NCBI GenBank assembly: GCA_015063195.1
Contig: SUSX01000002.1
Coordinates: 1 to 61,662 of the forward strand
Reading direction: 5' to 3'
DNA length: 61,662 bases
From: Thermoplasmata archaeon
GTDB lineage: Archaea; Thermoplasmatota; Thermoplasmata; Methanomassiliicoccales; Methanomethylophilaceae
The translations under genes were made by a program, and so were the position numbers. Shown piece after piece: positions 44,073-52,389 of the stretch. The notes below the pieces were generated by a model. It was not told where the DNA came from, searched no databases, and worked only from the letters and a program-made list of their open reading frames with translations. Every line of letters begins with the position of its first letter. The first letter of the stretch is position 1.

Positions 44073-46450
44073 AGATCAGACGTGTCAATATTGCTTCATT
44101 CGGACAAATAAACGGTTTCTTTGCCGATTTTTCAGAGAAGAATATGAATGTGGTGTACGGAGACAACGAGGCAGGTAAGACCACAATCTCCGAATTCATC
44201 AGAACCACTCTGTTTCCGGGAAAACCCTCGAAATATCCAGCTCCCAGGAAATCCGATACAGGAATGATAGAAGTTGAGATGGAGAACGGGGAGATCAAAG
44301 TCCTTGAAAGGGAATACAAGACCGTGAAAGAGAAGTACGGCAGGACTACGCCTGCCGAAGAAGTACACATGGACCATGAGACGTACAGGTCCATATCTTC
44401 TCTTGATTTGGAATTCCTCGGTAACAGCAAGATCATCTCCAGCGGCGAATACAGGAAGAAGTTCCTGACAGTACCCGGGGGAGAACACATCCCTGCTGTT
44501 TCAAAATCAATAGATTCACGTATGGATGAGCTTCTGAACAAGGAGCGTATCAGCGACCGTAAGATCATAGGAAAACATCTGAAGAACGTCAAATCCATCG
44601 ATGAGGAACTCAATGCGACCAAGGAAAACCTTCACAAATACGACGCATTGGCATTGGAGAAGAGCAAGATCATCGAGAGTCTTTCTGATGCTAAGGAACT
44701 TCAGAACCAGGCCAAGATCGAAGGCGGACGTTTGATGGTCATGGATGCCCTCAGGGGTCAGATAGATACTCTTGACAGACTCAAGAAGGAGAGAGAAAAT
44801 CTCAGTTATGCGGATGAACTCAGCGAAGAGGACATCACACTGTATGAGACACTTTCATCCAACTTAAGGGTGTACGACGGTCTTCTCGACGATTCCGAGG
44901 ATACGGTTGACGGATTCATGTCCGCTTCCGAAGCCAGGGAATACATGAACATTGCCGATAAGATCGAGGCCATATGGGAGAAACGTAACAGGGTCGATAC
45001 CCTTCACGGAGCAATGACGGATCTTTCCGCCGCTATCAACGATATCGAAGGTAAGATCGATATAATCCTTGAAAAGGCGAATCTCACCGAGGATCAGGCA
45101 TCATCGATAATCGTTGATGATGAGCTGAAGGAAAGGCTGTCCCGTCCCAGAGAAGGCAGACAGATGCCGCAGATTGTAGAAAAGTTCATGGATTTCAGAA
45201 TGAGAATTCCTGTAATCGCAATAGGTGCGTTACTGATTGTATCATTCATGATTCTTCATAATCCGATACCTCCGATAGCAGGAGGAATACTCATTGCACT
45301 GTCACTCATATATCCTAAAGTAATCAGTTCAATCTTTGACAAGAAGGATGTAGATCTTGACATCATGCTGATCACTAAAGGGTTCTCTGCAGGACTGCCT
45401 AAAGACGATGTCATCAGGAAGATGCATGCTATCGAAAAGATTGATGAACTTCTTGCCCGCAGAGCGGATGCAGAGGAAAGGCTTGCAAGAGCAACAGAGG
45501 AATATGTTGATCTTAAAGAGGAAATTTCAGAGACAACACTTCTGTTCGGAATCGATACCGGTTCCTTAAGAATCGATATCAACGACCTATATTCACAATA
45601 CATTGCAGCGAAAAACGTCATGGATGCATTCAATGAGACCGACGGAATATCAGAGAAGAGGTTTTCCACCGAAAAGAAGTTGGAGGAACTCTTTGCAAAG
45701 TACGGTTCCGAATCGAACTTCAAGAAACTCATGGCCGACAAGGATCTGCTGAAGAAACTCGATCTGAAGATAGAGTCTGTGGAAGAATCTATCGAAGTCG
45801 ATGTGGAGGTCTCTGTTGCTCAGGAGAGCGCTGTACCCGTAAAGGATGACCGCATCGATCCCGATTCCATAGTTGACGACCTCAACGTCCGTTTGGGTGA
45901 GATTACAGCGAATATGGACGCAATCATCAATGACAACACCGTCGGTGAACTGATGTACACCAAGGAATCGGAGACACAGAAGATCAGAGAGTATGCCAAG
46001 GAATGGGCAATGCTCTCACTGTCGGATACGATAATCGCCGAATGCTGTGCTAAGTTCTATTCCGATCTCCAGCCCACTGTCGTACGTACTGCCAATAGGT
46101 ATCTCGAGCTCATGACCGACGGAAGGTACAGGCTTTCCAATGATCCGAGAGTAAGTGAGATAAGCATCGAGGACAGGAAAGGAGTTAAGATTGCAGGTGA
46201 GTGGAGCAGCGGATTGGCCGATCAGGTGTATTTGGCCGTGAAGATGGCCATTGCCAAGGAACTCGGTTCCGAGAAACTGCCCTTCATCATTGACGACGTC
46301 CTTGTAAGATTCGACGCAAGAAGGAAACAGGGTGCATGCCGTGCGTTGGCTGAATTCGCTATGGATCAGCAGACCATCATTTTCACCTGTGATTCCACCG
46401 TTCTGTCGATGTTCAAGATGATGGATGACGTCAGAATAATAACACTGTAG
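44069..46450 (+). CDS. Rad50/SbcC-like ATPase, YhaN type with a membrane hairpin
   Basis: The 793-residue protein has Walker A GDNEAGKTTISEFIRTTL at the N-terminus, a long coiled-coil middle, and C-terminal Walker B PFIIDDVLVRFDARR with signature-like GEWSSGLADQVYLAVKMA. In the middle, at about residues 375-415, two hydrophobic stretches (IPVIAIGALLIVSFMIL, IPPIAGGILIALSLIYP) replace the Rad50 zinc hook. This is the YhaN layout, and suggests that the coiled-coil tip is anchored in a membrane. It is coupled to the exonuclease by a 4-bp overlap. A terminator follows at once. Confidence 0.88.
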   Translation: MKIRRVNIASFGQINGFFADFSEKNMNVVYGDNEAGKTTISEFIRTTLFPGKPSKYPAPRKSDTGMIEVEMENGEIKVLEREYKTVKEKYGRTTPAEEVHMDHETYRSISSLDLEFLGNSKIISSGEYRKKFLTVPGGEHIPAVSKSIDSRMDELLNKERISDRKIIGKHLKNVKSIDEELNATKENLHKYDALALEKSKIIESLSDAKELQNQAKIEGGRLMVMDALRGQIDTLDRLKKERENLSYADELSEEDITLYETLSSNLRVYDGLLDDSEDTVDGFMSASEAREYMNIADKIEAIWEKRNRVDTLHGAMTDLSAAINDIEGKIDIILEKANLTEDQASSIIVDDELKERLSRPREGRQMPQIVEKFMDFRMRIPVIAIGALLIVSFMILHNPIPPIAGGILIALSLIYPKVISSIFDKKDVDLDIMLITKGFSAGLPKDDVIRKMHAIEKIDELLARRADAEERLARATEEYVDLKEEISETTLLFGIDTGSLRIDINDLYSQYIAAKNVMDAFNETDGISEKRFSTEKKLEELFAKYGSESNFKKLMADKDLLKKLDLKIESVEESIEVDVEVSVAQESAVPVKDDRIDPDSIVDDLNVRLGEITANMDAIINDNTVGELMYTKESETQKIREYAKEWAMLSLSDTIIAECCAKFYSDLQPTVVRTANRYLELMTDGRYRLSNDPRVSEISIEDRKGVKIAGEWSSGLADQVYLAVKMAIAKELGSEKLPFIIDDVLVRFDARRKQGACRALAEFAMDQQTIIFTCDSTVLSMFKMMDDVRIITL

Positions 46451-46472
46451 GGGTCCACCCCTATTTTTTTTT
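46448..46472 (+). terminator. Terminator of the YhaO/YhaN operon
   Basis: TAGGGGT-cc-ACCCCTA, a 7-bp inverted repeat starting at the stop codon itself, is followed by nine T. It separates this operon from the dnaG leader. Confidence 0.8.
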
Positions 46473-46545
46473 CTAAAATCACAGTACATTGGCGGGACGT
46501 CATTTGTGACGAAAAATTCACTGATATGTGTGATTTCTGCAAAAG

Positions 46546-46558
46546 CTTTATAATATTA
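46546..46558 (+). promoter_or_regulatory. TATA box of the dnaG leader
   Basis: CTTTATAATATTA, preceded by AAAAG, is a strong TATA match. A start about 25 bp downstream (near 46575) would give a 5' leader of about 240 nt before ATG 46819, unlike the leaderless genes here. Confidence 0.55.
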
Positions 46559-46574
46559 ACAATAGATTATGGAA

Positions 46575-46818
46575 TTGAGGGTAGACGTACTATCTCCCTT
46601 GATTCACTGATTCACCATCACAATCACACTATAGGGCCCGATGTGCCCTGAGGTCCGATAATGACCTATATATGCTAGATGCAAGGAAGCATTAAAAAAC
46701 AGGACGGGAAGATGTCCTTATGCATAGATTACCGTTTAACCAGCGGTAGTAATAGAATAGAAGGATCAAAGAGAAGAGATAGTTGACGTTATACCCCTAA
46801 AACCCAAGAGGGGTTAGA
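46575..46818 (+). ncRNA. Hairpin-array leader RNA of dnaG (possible separate ncRNA)
   Basis: This noncoding stretch forms seven successive exact or nearly exact hairpins: GGG(T)AGA/TCTCCC at 46579-46598, AGGGC/GCCCT at 46633-46649, AGGTC/GACCT at 46651-46667, ATGCT/AGCAT at 46672-46692, AGGAC/GTCCT at 46701-46718, TACCG/CGGTA at 46730-46748 and ACCCCT/AGGGGT at 46793-46814. An unpaired tract with repeated TCAC/TTCAC (about 46603-46628) lies between the first and second. The last hairpin includes GAGGGG just before ATG 46819, the likely ribosome-binding site. Open frames are absent. I found none of the invariant motifs of 7S SRP RNA or RNase P RNA. A regulatory leader is most likely; a separate stable RNA is the alternative. 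Confidence 0.55.
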
Positions 46819-48411
46819 ATGAACAGCATAGATCCTAACACAACAAAATATCTTGTTAAGGCTAAGCTCACTGCAGACGGAGTAGTCGAGAAGCCTGATG
46901 TTGTAGGCGCAATTTTCGGTCAGACAGAAGGTCTCCTTGGAGAGGAATTGGATCTCAGGGACCTCCAGAAATCCGGTAGAATCGGACGCATTGAAGTCGA
47001 AGTAACATCCAAGGGCGGAAAGTCCGACGGTCTCATTTACGTATCCTCAAGTTTGGATCAGGTTGAGACAGCAATTCTTGCATCCGCATTGGAGACAGTA
47101 GATCGCATCGGTCCCTGCAAAGCAGGAATCAGGGTTCTCGGAATCGAAGACGTACGTGTAACCAAGAGAGAACTCGTCGTCGAGAGGGCAAAGGAACTTC
47201 TCAATGAGCTCATGAAACAGAGCAAGGGAGCAGGAACCGACATCACAGAGACCATCAGGCAGAGCATTCAGGTCGATGAGATCACTTCATACGGAAAGGA
47301 CCGCTGCCCTGCAGGACCCAACGTCGATGATTCCGAAGCAATCATCATCGTAGAGGGAAGGTCAGACGTTATCAACCTGCTCAAAGCAGGAATCAAGAAT
47401 GCAATCGCAGTCGAGGGAACAAACATTCCCGAGACAGTTCAGCAACTTACTAAAGAGAAGGTTTCCACGGCATTCGTCGACGGAGACAGAGGAGGAGAAC
47501 TCATTCTCAGGGAGCTTTTCCAGGTAGCAGATATCGACTTCGTCGCAAGGGCACCCCGTGCACACGAGGTTGAGGAACTTTCAGCAAAGCAGTTGGTTAA
47601 GTGTCTCCGCAACAAGATCCCCGGCGATCAGTACATGGAGATGAACGGATTCGCAGTCCACGAGGAAGCATCCGAACCTGTACCCGTACCTGTGCCCGCA
47701 CCCGCAGTCCACGAGGTTGAGCACGAGGAAGTCAAGAAGGAGAGGAAGCCCAGAAGAGAGAGGCAGGAGAGACCCGAGCGTTCACTCCGCGGAACCGATG
47801 ATGACGAGCCCGTCAGGGAGAGGGAGCTCAGGAAAGGAAGGTTCAACAGTGATGCTGCAGAGAAATTCAAGAAGAAGGAAGTTCCCGCAGTACCCGTAGA
47901 GGTTCCCGCACCCGTTGAGGAAGAGAAACCCGAGGAGCCTGTAGAGGTCAAGGAAGAGGAACCTGCCGCAGTCGTCGCAGAACCCGTAGTCGCTACCACC
48001 AGGAAAGAGAGAAGAAACAGAGAGAAAGAATCCCACACCGAAAGGCCTGCAAAGGCAGAGAGGCCCAAGAGGGATCTCAGGTCATCAAGGAAACCTGCAA
48101 CAGACAAGGTGCTTTCACCCGAGCAGGAGACATACCGTGACTATCTCCGTGAGCTTTCAGCAACACACAACGCAAGAATCCTTAACAGCAGCAGGGAGAT
48201 CATGAATGAGCTTCCTGTCAAGAATTTGGTAGATACACTCAGAGCAAACTCAGAGGGAGTCGCAGCGATCGTATTCGACGGAATCATATCACAGAGGATC
48301 GTCGATGTCGCATCCGAGAAGAACATTCCAACAGTCGTCGGTGTCAAGAAGGGTAACATCCCCAAGATGCCTGCAGGAATCACCCTCTGGACAAAGGAAG
48401 ATCTGAACTGA
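46819..48411 (+). CDS. dnaG: Archaeal DnaG (Toprim primase-like, exosome-associated)
   Basis: The 530-residue protein has the archaeal DnaG N-terminal domain (KYLVKAKLTADGVVEKPDVV, IFGQTEGLLGEELDLRDLQ), a Toprim domain from about 171 (IIVEGRSDVINLLKAG and AFVDGDRGGEL), and the conserved C-terminal domain (from about 435, ending TLWTKEDLN). Between them, at about 285-435, is an unusually long linker of Pro/Val/Glu runs and Arg/Glu/Lys blocks. In Sulfolobus, DnaG binds the exosome and also has primase activity; the role here is inferred. The leader is long and structured, unlike most genes in the window. The stop overlaps the next ATG (TGATG). Confidence 0.95.
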   Translation: MNSIDPNTTKYLVKAKLTADGVVEKPDVVGAIFGQTEGLLGEELDLRDLQKSGRIGRIEVEVTSKGGKSDGLIYVSSSLDQVETAILASALETVDRIGPCKAGIRVLGIEDVRVTKRELVVERAKELLNELMKQSKGAGTDITETIRQSIQVDEITSYGKDRCPAGPNVDDSEAIIIVEGRSDVINLLKAGIKNAIAVEGTNIPETVQQLTKEKVSTAFVDGDRGGELILRELFQVADIDFVARAPRAHEVEELSAKQLVKCLRNKIPGDQYMEMNGFAVHEEASEPVPVPVPAPAVHEVEHEEVKKERKPRRERQERPERSLRGTDDDEPVRERELRKGRFNSDAAEKFKKKEVPAVPVEVPAPVEEEKPEEPVEVKEEEPAAVVAEPVVATTRKERRNREKESHTERPAKAERPKRDLRSSRKPATDKVLSPEQETYRDYLRELSATHNARILNSSREIMNELPVKNLVDTLRANSEGVAAIVFDGIISQRIVDVASEKNIPTVVGVKKGNIPKMPAGITLWTKEDLN

Positions 48412-49934
48412 TGACAGAAATGAAGACAGTTAAGACATGGTCCGATGTCGAAACATTGGCCAGTACAGCGGAGATCGAAATACCTAAGGATCCTTTGGAC
48501 AGGGTATTGGGCCAGGAAGAGGCAATCGAACTGGCAAAGATCGCAGCACTTCAGAGGAGGCATCTTCTCCTCGTCGGACCCCCGGGTACCGGTAAGTCGA
48601 TGATTGCACGTGCTATCTCACTCCAGCTTCCCAAACCGGATGTGGAGATCCGTGTAGCACACAATCCAGAGAATCCTGAGAGGCCGTTCCTTCAGATTAT
48701 TGAGGAGGAACAGGTACACAAGGAGACGGGATACAAGGCAAGTGCAGCCGGTAAACTCATCGACCCCGAGAAGGCACCCACGAACGTAGCCGAGAAATTG
48801 GGATACAGGTGCAGGTACTGCAGTAAGTATTCCTCCTATACGGACCGCACATGTCCGTTCTGCGGAAAATCCAAATCGGAGATGCCTCAGAACGGCGGAA
48901 TGTTCCAATTGAACGAAATGATCGGTACAGTGTTCGAGGCCATTCCCGGAATGGGTCAGAAACCGAAGGAGCGTGTTGTCACATCAAGGATGCTCGCAGA
49001 CGGAAGTGAGGAAACCGTCGTCTTCGAGTGTGCAGGTGACAAGATTCGTGTATTGGACCAAAAAGCAATGGAAAAGAGGAGAGAGGTTGAGAAGAGTTCG
49101 AACCAGAAAGTTCTGGTGAAACTTGACCGTTCTCCCTTCGTACTTGCCACGGGAGCATCCGAGACGGAGCTTCTGGGTGACGTAAGGCACGATCCCTACG
49201 GGGGTCATGCCCAACTCGGAACCCCTGCATACGACAGGGTCGTGGCCGGTGCGATACACGAAGCCCATGAAGGAGTACTCTTTGTGGATGAGATCTCACA
49301 TCTAGGTTCTTTACAGAGATTCATCCTCACTGCTATGCAGGACAAGAAGTTCCCCATCATGGGCAGAAACCCCCAGAGTGCTGGAGCAAGTGTGAAGGTA
49401 GAGGATGTGCCATGTGACTTCATACTTGTTGCAGCATGTAACATCCAGGATCTTGAGAATATATTGTCCCCTCTCAGGTCCAGGATCATCGGTGGGGGTT
49501 ATGAGGTGTTGGTGGATGTATCTATGCCCGATACTCCTGAGAACAGGGCAAAGTACGCTCAGTTCGTAGCTCAGGAAGTGATGATGGACGGACACATCCC
49601 GCATGCCAACATACCGGCCGTCGAAGCTATCATAGCGGAAGGAAAGGCCAGGGCAAAGACAGACGGAATGAACGGTGCACTCACTCTCAGGCTGAGGGAA
49701 CTCGGAGGTCTCATCAGGGCCGCCGGAGATATTGCAGTCATGGAGGGTGCAGAACTGATCACAGAGGATCACATTAAACGTGCAATCAAACGTTCCAAGC
49801 CCGCAGAAGATCAGATCAAGGCGAGATACGGTTCGTACACCAAAGGATTGTCAAAGGATATTTCCTCAGCACAGAAGGAGAAATCACAGTACTACATGGA
49901 GAACGAACACGTCGGCGATCAGATGTTCAACTGA
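48411..49934 (+). CDS. LonB-like AAA+ ATPase without protease, with zinc-ribbon insert
   Basis: The 507-residue protein matches LonB across its ATPase: DRVLGQEEAIELAKIAALQRR, Walker A 56-63 (GPPGTGKS), then LLGDVRHDPYGGHAQLGTP, Walker B GVLFVDEISHL, and the long conserved VPCDFILVAACNIQD, LRSRIIGGGYEV, LTLRLRELGGLIRAAGD. LonB normally has two membrane helices between Walker A and Walker B and a C-terminal Ser/Lys protease. Here the membrane part is replaced by a zinc ribbon (C134, C137, C148, C151). After the ATPase the protein ends within about 30 residues (NEHVGDQMFN), so no protease domain exists. It shares TGATG with dnaG, so the two are co-translated. Confidence 0.85.
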   Translation: MTEMKTVKTWSDVETLASTAEIEIPKDPLDRVLGQEEAIELAKIAALQRRHLLLVGPPGTGKSMIARAISLQLPKPDVEIRVAHNPENPERPFLQIIEEEQVHKETGYKASAAGKLIDPEKAPTNVAEKLGYRCRYCSKYSSYTDRTCPFCGKSKSEMPQNGGMFQLNEMIGTVFEAIPGMGQKPKERVVTSRMLADGSEETVVFECAGDKIRVLDQKAMEKRREVEKSSNQKVLVKLDRSPFVLATGASETELLGDVRHDPYGGHAQLGTPAYDRVVAGAIHEAHEGVLFVDEISHLGSLQRFILTAMQDKKFPIMGRNPQSAGASVKVEDVPCDFILVAACNIQDLENILSPLRSRIIGGGYEVLVDVSMPDTPENRAKYAQFVAQEVMMDGHIPHANIPAVEAIIAEGKARAKTDGMNGALTLRLRELGGLIRAAGDIAVMEGAELITEDHIKRAIKRSKPAEDQIKARYGSYTKGLSKDISSAQKEKSQYYMENEHVGDQMFN

Positions 49935-49943
49935 AACAACATT

Positions 49944-49962
49944 CCGCCCGAAAGGGCGGTTA
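49944..49962. terminator. GAAA-tetraloop terminator between convergent genes
   Basis: CCGCCC-GAAA-GGGCGG, a perfect 6-bp GC stem with a stable GNRA loop, lies between the LonB-like stop (49934) and the rimI stop (49963). T-rich sequence follows on the plus strand. It may serve both genes. Confidence 0.7.
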
Positions 49963-50412
49963 TTATCCCAAAAACAGATTCATTTTGATACCGTCTCCAC
50001 CGTCCCTGTAATACGAACGGAGGATATCGGCTTCTCTGAATCCGTGTCTTATGTAGAATTTTCTGGCGGCAACGTTTTCGACCCTGACTTCCAATGTTAT
50101 GTATCTGATTCCGTAGGAGCGTGCCAATCTTATGAATGATGTAAGAAGCTGATTGCCCACTCCGCCTCTTCTGTATTGGGGGTGGACGGCAAACATCATC
50201 ACTCTTGCTCCTCCGTCAAGAAGTTTGACGCTTGAAAGGAATCCGATCTGTCTTCCGGTAAGATCACAGGCAACGAACTGACCGTCTTTCCACTGTTCAT
50301 AGAATCCGAAGAATACGTCAGGAAGGAATGATTCATCCAATGACATCAATGCTATGTCATAGAGGGGATTCATGTCCGAGGCTCTCAGTTCTCTGATAAC
50401 AGTTGGAATCAT
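49963..50412 (-). CDS. rimI: RimI-like N-alpha-acetyltransferase
   Basis: The 149-residue GNAT protein has VIRELRASDMNPLYDIALMS, acetyl-CoA loop HPQYRRGGVGNQLLTSFIRL (R/Q-x-x-G-x-G/A), and YITLEVRVENVAARKFYIRHG followed by FREADILRSYYRDGGDGI. This is the archaeal Ard1/RimI type, which acetylates protein N-termini. The start at 50412 was chosen because ATG overlaps the preceding stop (ATGA) with GGAGC before it; a start at 50451 lies inside the previous gene. It is coupled to a secreted protein gene, an odd pairing. Confidence 0.88.
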   Translation of the reverse strand: MIPTVIRELRASDMNPLYDIALMSLDESFLPDVFFGFYEQWKDGQFVACDLTGRQIGFLSSVKLLDGGARVMMFAVHPQYRRGGVGNQLLTSFIRLARSYGIRYITLEVRVENVAARKFYIRHGFREADILRSYYRDGGDGIKMNLFLG

Positions 50413-52337
50413 TTGCTCCTGTATCTTCTCACCAGTATAATTAAAGTGCACAGGAGGATCAGAGGGACATATTTAATCGGACCTCCCGGCAGTGAAAATT
50501 CGCTGTCTTCTGTAGATAAAGATATGGTAATTGTTTCAGTATAGGTGTTGCTTTTGACATCAATCACAGTGAGAGTAATTTCTGTTTCACCGAACAGTCT
50601 GTAATCGACAGTTTTTCCTTCTTTATCGAATTCTCCGTCAGAATCAAAATCCCAAAAGAACGATGAACCGAAAGGTACTGATGAATCGGAAGCATCGAAT
50701 GTAATGTATTCCCCGTAATCGGCCTCATCGTATTCAATAATCAGTTCTATGTTTCCGTTGAAATCGTTTCCCCAGTCTTGAAGAAACAGTTCAGCAAAGA
50801 AATCTGTTACCTGTGCTGAATCGATTATGACTGAAAGTTCTCTGTTATCATAGATTGAGGTATCTGTCCAATTCATTGATCCTATCCATGTCCTGTCATC
50901 GGAAATTATGCCTTTGTTATGATACAGGATGCCGTTATCATTGTATCTTACATCGATGTATTCGGAATCCATTAGTGCTGTAAATATCCCGTATCCGTCT
51001 TTCTGATCACTGTCGTTCGGATCCGCATAAGTCACGTCTAAAAAGAGTCGTGTATCGATTTCATCACGACCCAGATTAATTACGGATTGCAATACGTTTT
51101 CATTTTCATTTAGCCAATCATAGTCAACATTAAGTTGCTGTGCAAACAATCTGTACTTTGTTTCTTCAATGAATCTGTTGATGGATTTGAATGAATAATC
51201 GGGTGATATGACCGGAATTACCTTACATTCGTAGAATTCTGATTTATATTCCGTAGGCGTATATTCTCTGATTATTTTTGGCAATGATGTAGGGTAGATC
51301 TCTCTGAATTCATGTATGTCTAATCCTTCAATATCTGATTCAAATATATCTGATATGTATTGAGAGAATTCTTTTGATTGAATTACTGCTCCCCAACCTC
51401 TGTTGTTACTGAATGCATAGTCTGTCCAATTCTCGGAAGTGATGATTGTTGTATGTTCATCTATAACACAATATTTTGTATGAATGTAATCGAACCTTTT
51501 GTATCCGTCAGTGGATTTGATGAATCTGATGTCTGCTCCCGACATCCATAATGAAGTCAGTATTCCGACCTCGTTATCGTCTATACCGCCTGCAGGTTGT
51601 CCTTCCAACAGTAATGTAATTTTACAATCATTAGCAAGTTTCTCTTTGAGTATTGAGGCTACATGATTGTTATCAAATGTGTACATAGAGATTATGATGC
51701 TTTTCTCTGCATCCTTAAGTTGACCCAATATCGGAATTCCTTCAGATTCAGGGAATGAAAATGGGGATACAAGAGCATTGAATTCCCTTTCAAAATGATA
51801 CATGGTTCTTCCGGGTACATGAATTGTCCAATTTCGAACATCGCCATCTATGCCAAAAGCATGGTTTCTCTGAGCAATATGTTTCTTAGGAATTTTCTGA
51901 AAAATTTCCAATTCTATCAATGGTTCAGAATCACCGTATGCAAAGGCATCTATGATTTCGTTTCTGTGATCCATTATGTATATGTCATCGCCGTCATCGT
52001 TCAGAGAAAAACCATCAACTTTGATTAATTCTGAATCAGAAGTTATGTAATCTTCAATTAAAAGCCACTTTTCAGCAGTATTTGATAAGATAGTGAGGGT
52101 ATCCTGAGGTTTCAGAATATATTTTTCATTAAATGTGATTGTTCCTTCTCCGTCAGATATTTTGAATCTGTAAAGATCTATGTCTTCGGATTCATCATTG
52201 ATTATCGTAAATCCTTCGGAAGATCCTGTGGGGTTAATCATATCGAACGATAAGGCATATGAATTGTCCGATACAGAACAAATAGCAATTATCAGGATTG
52301 CCAAAGCTAAAAGTAAGGATTTACGGAAAAGCCTCAT
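50409..52337 (-). CDS. Exported phospholipase-D-family protein with lamin-tail and PKD domains
   Basis: The 642-residue protein begins MRLFRKSLLLALAILIIAIC, a signal peptide. Next is a lamin-tail-like beta domain (SFDMINPTGSSEGFTIIND). Two HKD motifs follow: HTKYCVIDEHTTIITSENW and YHNKGIISDDRTWIGSMNW (H-x-K-x4-D). A PKD-like domain comes after (SSFFWDFDSDGEFDKEGK), and a C-terminal transmembrane segment with basic tail (YVPLILLCTLIILVRRYRSK). HKD enzymes cleave phosphodiesters in lipids or DNA; here the enzyme is outside the cell. An earlier ATG at 52355 is rejected: the TATA box lies just beyond it, and an inverted repeat spans this start. Confidence 0.87.
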   Translation of the reverse strand: MRLFRKSLLLALAILIIAICSVSDNSYALSFDMINPTGSSEGFTIINDESEDIDLYRFKISDGEGTITFNEKYILKPQDTLTILSNTAEKWLLIEDYITSDSELIKVDGFSLNDDGDDIYIMDHRNEIIDAFAYGDSEPLIELEIFQKIPKKHIAQRNHAFGIDGDVRNWTIHVPGRTMYHFEREFNALVSPFSFPESEGIPILGQLKDAEKSIIISMYTFDNNHVASILKEKLANDCKITLLLEGQPAGGIDDNEVGILTSLWMSGADIRFIKSTDGYKRFDYIHTKYCVIDEHTTIITSENWTDYAFSNNRGWGAVIQSKEFSQYISDIFESDIEGLDIHEFREIYPTSLPKIIREYTPTEYKSEFYECKVIPVISPDYSFKSINRFIEETKYRLFAQQLNVDYDWLNENENVLQSVINLGRDEIDTRLFLDVTYADPNDSDQKDGYGIFTALMDSEYIDVRYNDNGILYHNKGIISDDRTWIGSMNWTDTSIYDNRELSVIIDSAQVTDFFAELFLQDWGNDFNGNIELIIEYDEADYGEYITFDASDSSVPFGSSFFWDFDSDGEFDKEGKTVDYRLFGETEITLTVIDVKSNTYTETITISLSTEDSEFSLPGGPIKYVPLILLCTLIILVRRYRSK

Positions 52338-52357
52338 GTGCGTGAGACCGCACATGA
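52334..52357. promoter_or_regulatory. Perfect 9-bp inverted repeat at the start of the PLD gene
   Basis: TCATGTGCG-N6-CGCACATGA overlaps the ATG at 52337 and lies between it and an AT-rich TATA-like block on the minus strand (TTAAATTA at about 52361-52368). It could be an operator at the start site or an RNA hairpin. Confidence 0.6.
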
Positions 52358-52389
52358 GACTAATTTAACGGAATATTAACTGTAGTCAG

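Noticed and set aside
44038-44622. A 194-codon minus-strand frame opposite the YhaN-like gene
   Set aside because: It is antisense to the Walker A region and shows Ser/Phe-rich noise rather than a protein family.
46480-46818. SRP 7S RNA or RNase P RNA upstream of dnaG
   Set aside because: I could not find the helix-8 loop motif of SRP RNA or the conserved core of RNase P RNA; the hairpins are small and serial instead.
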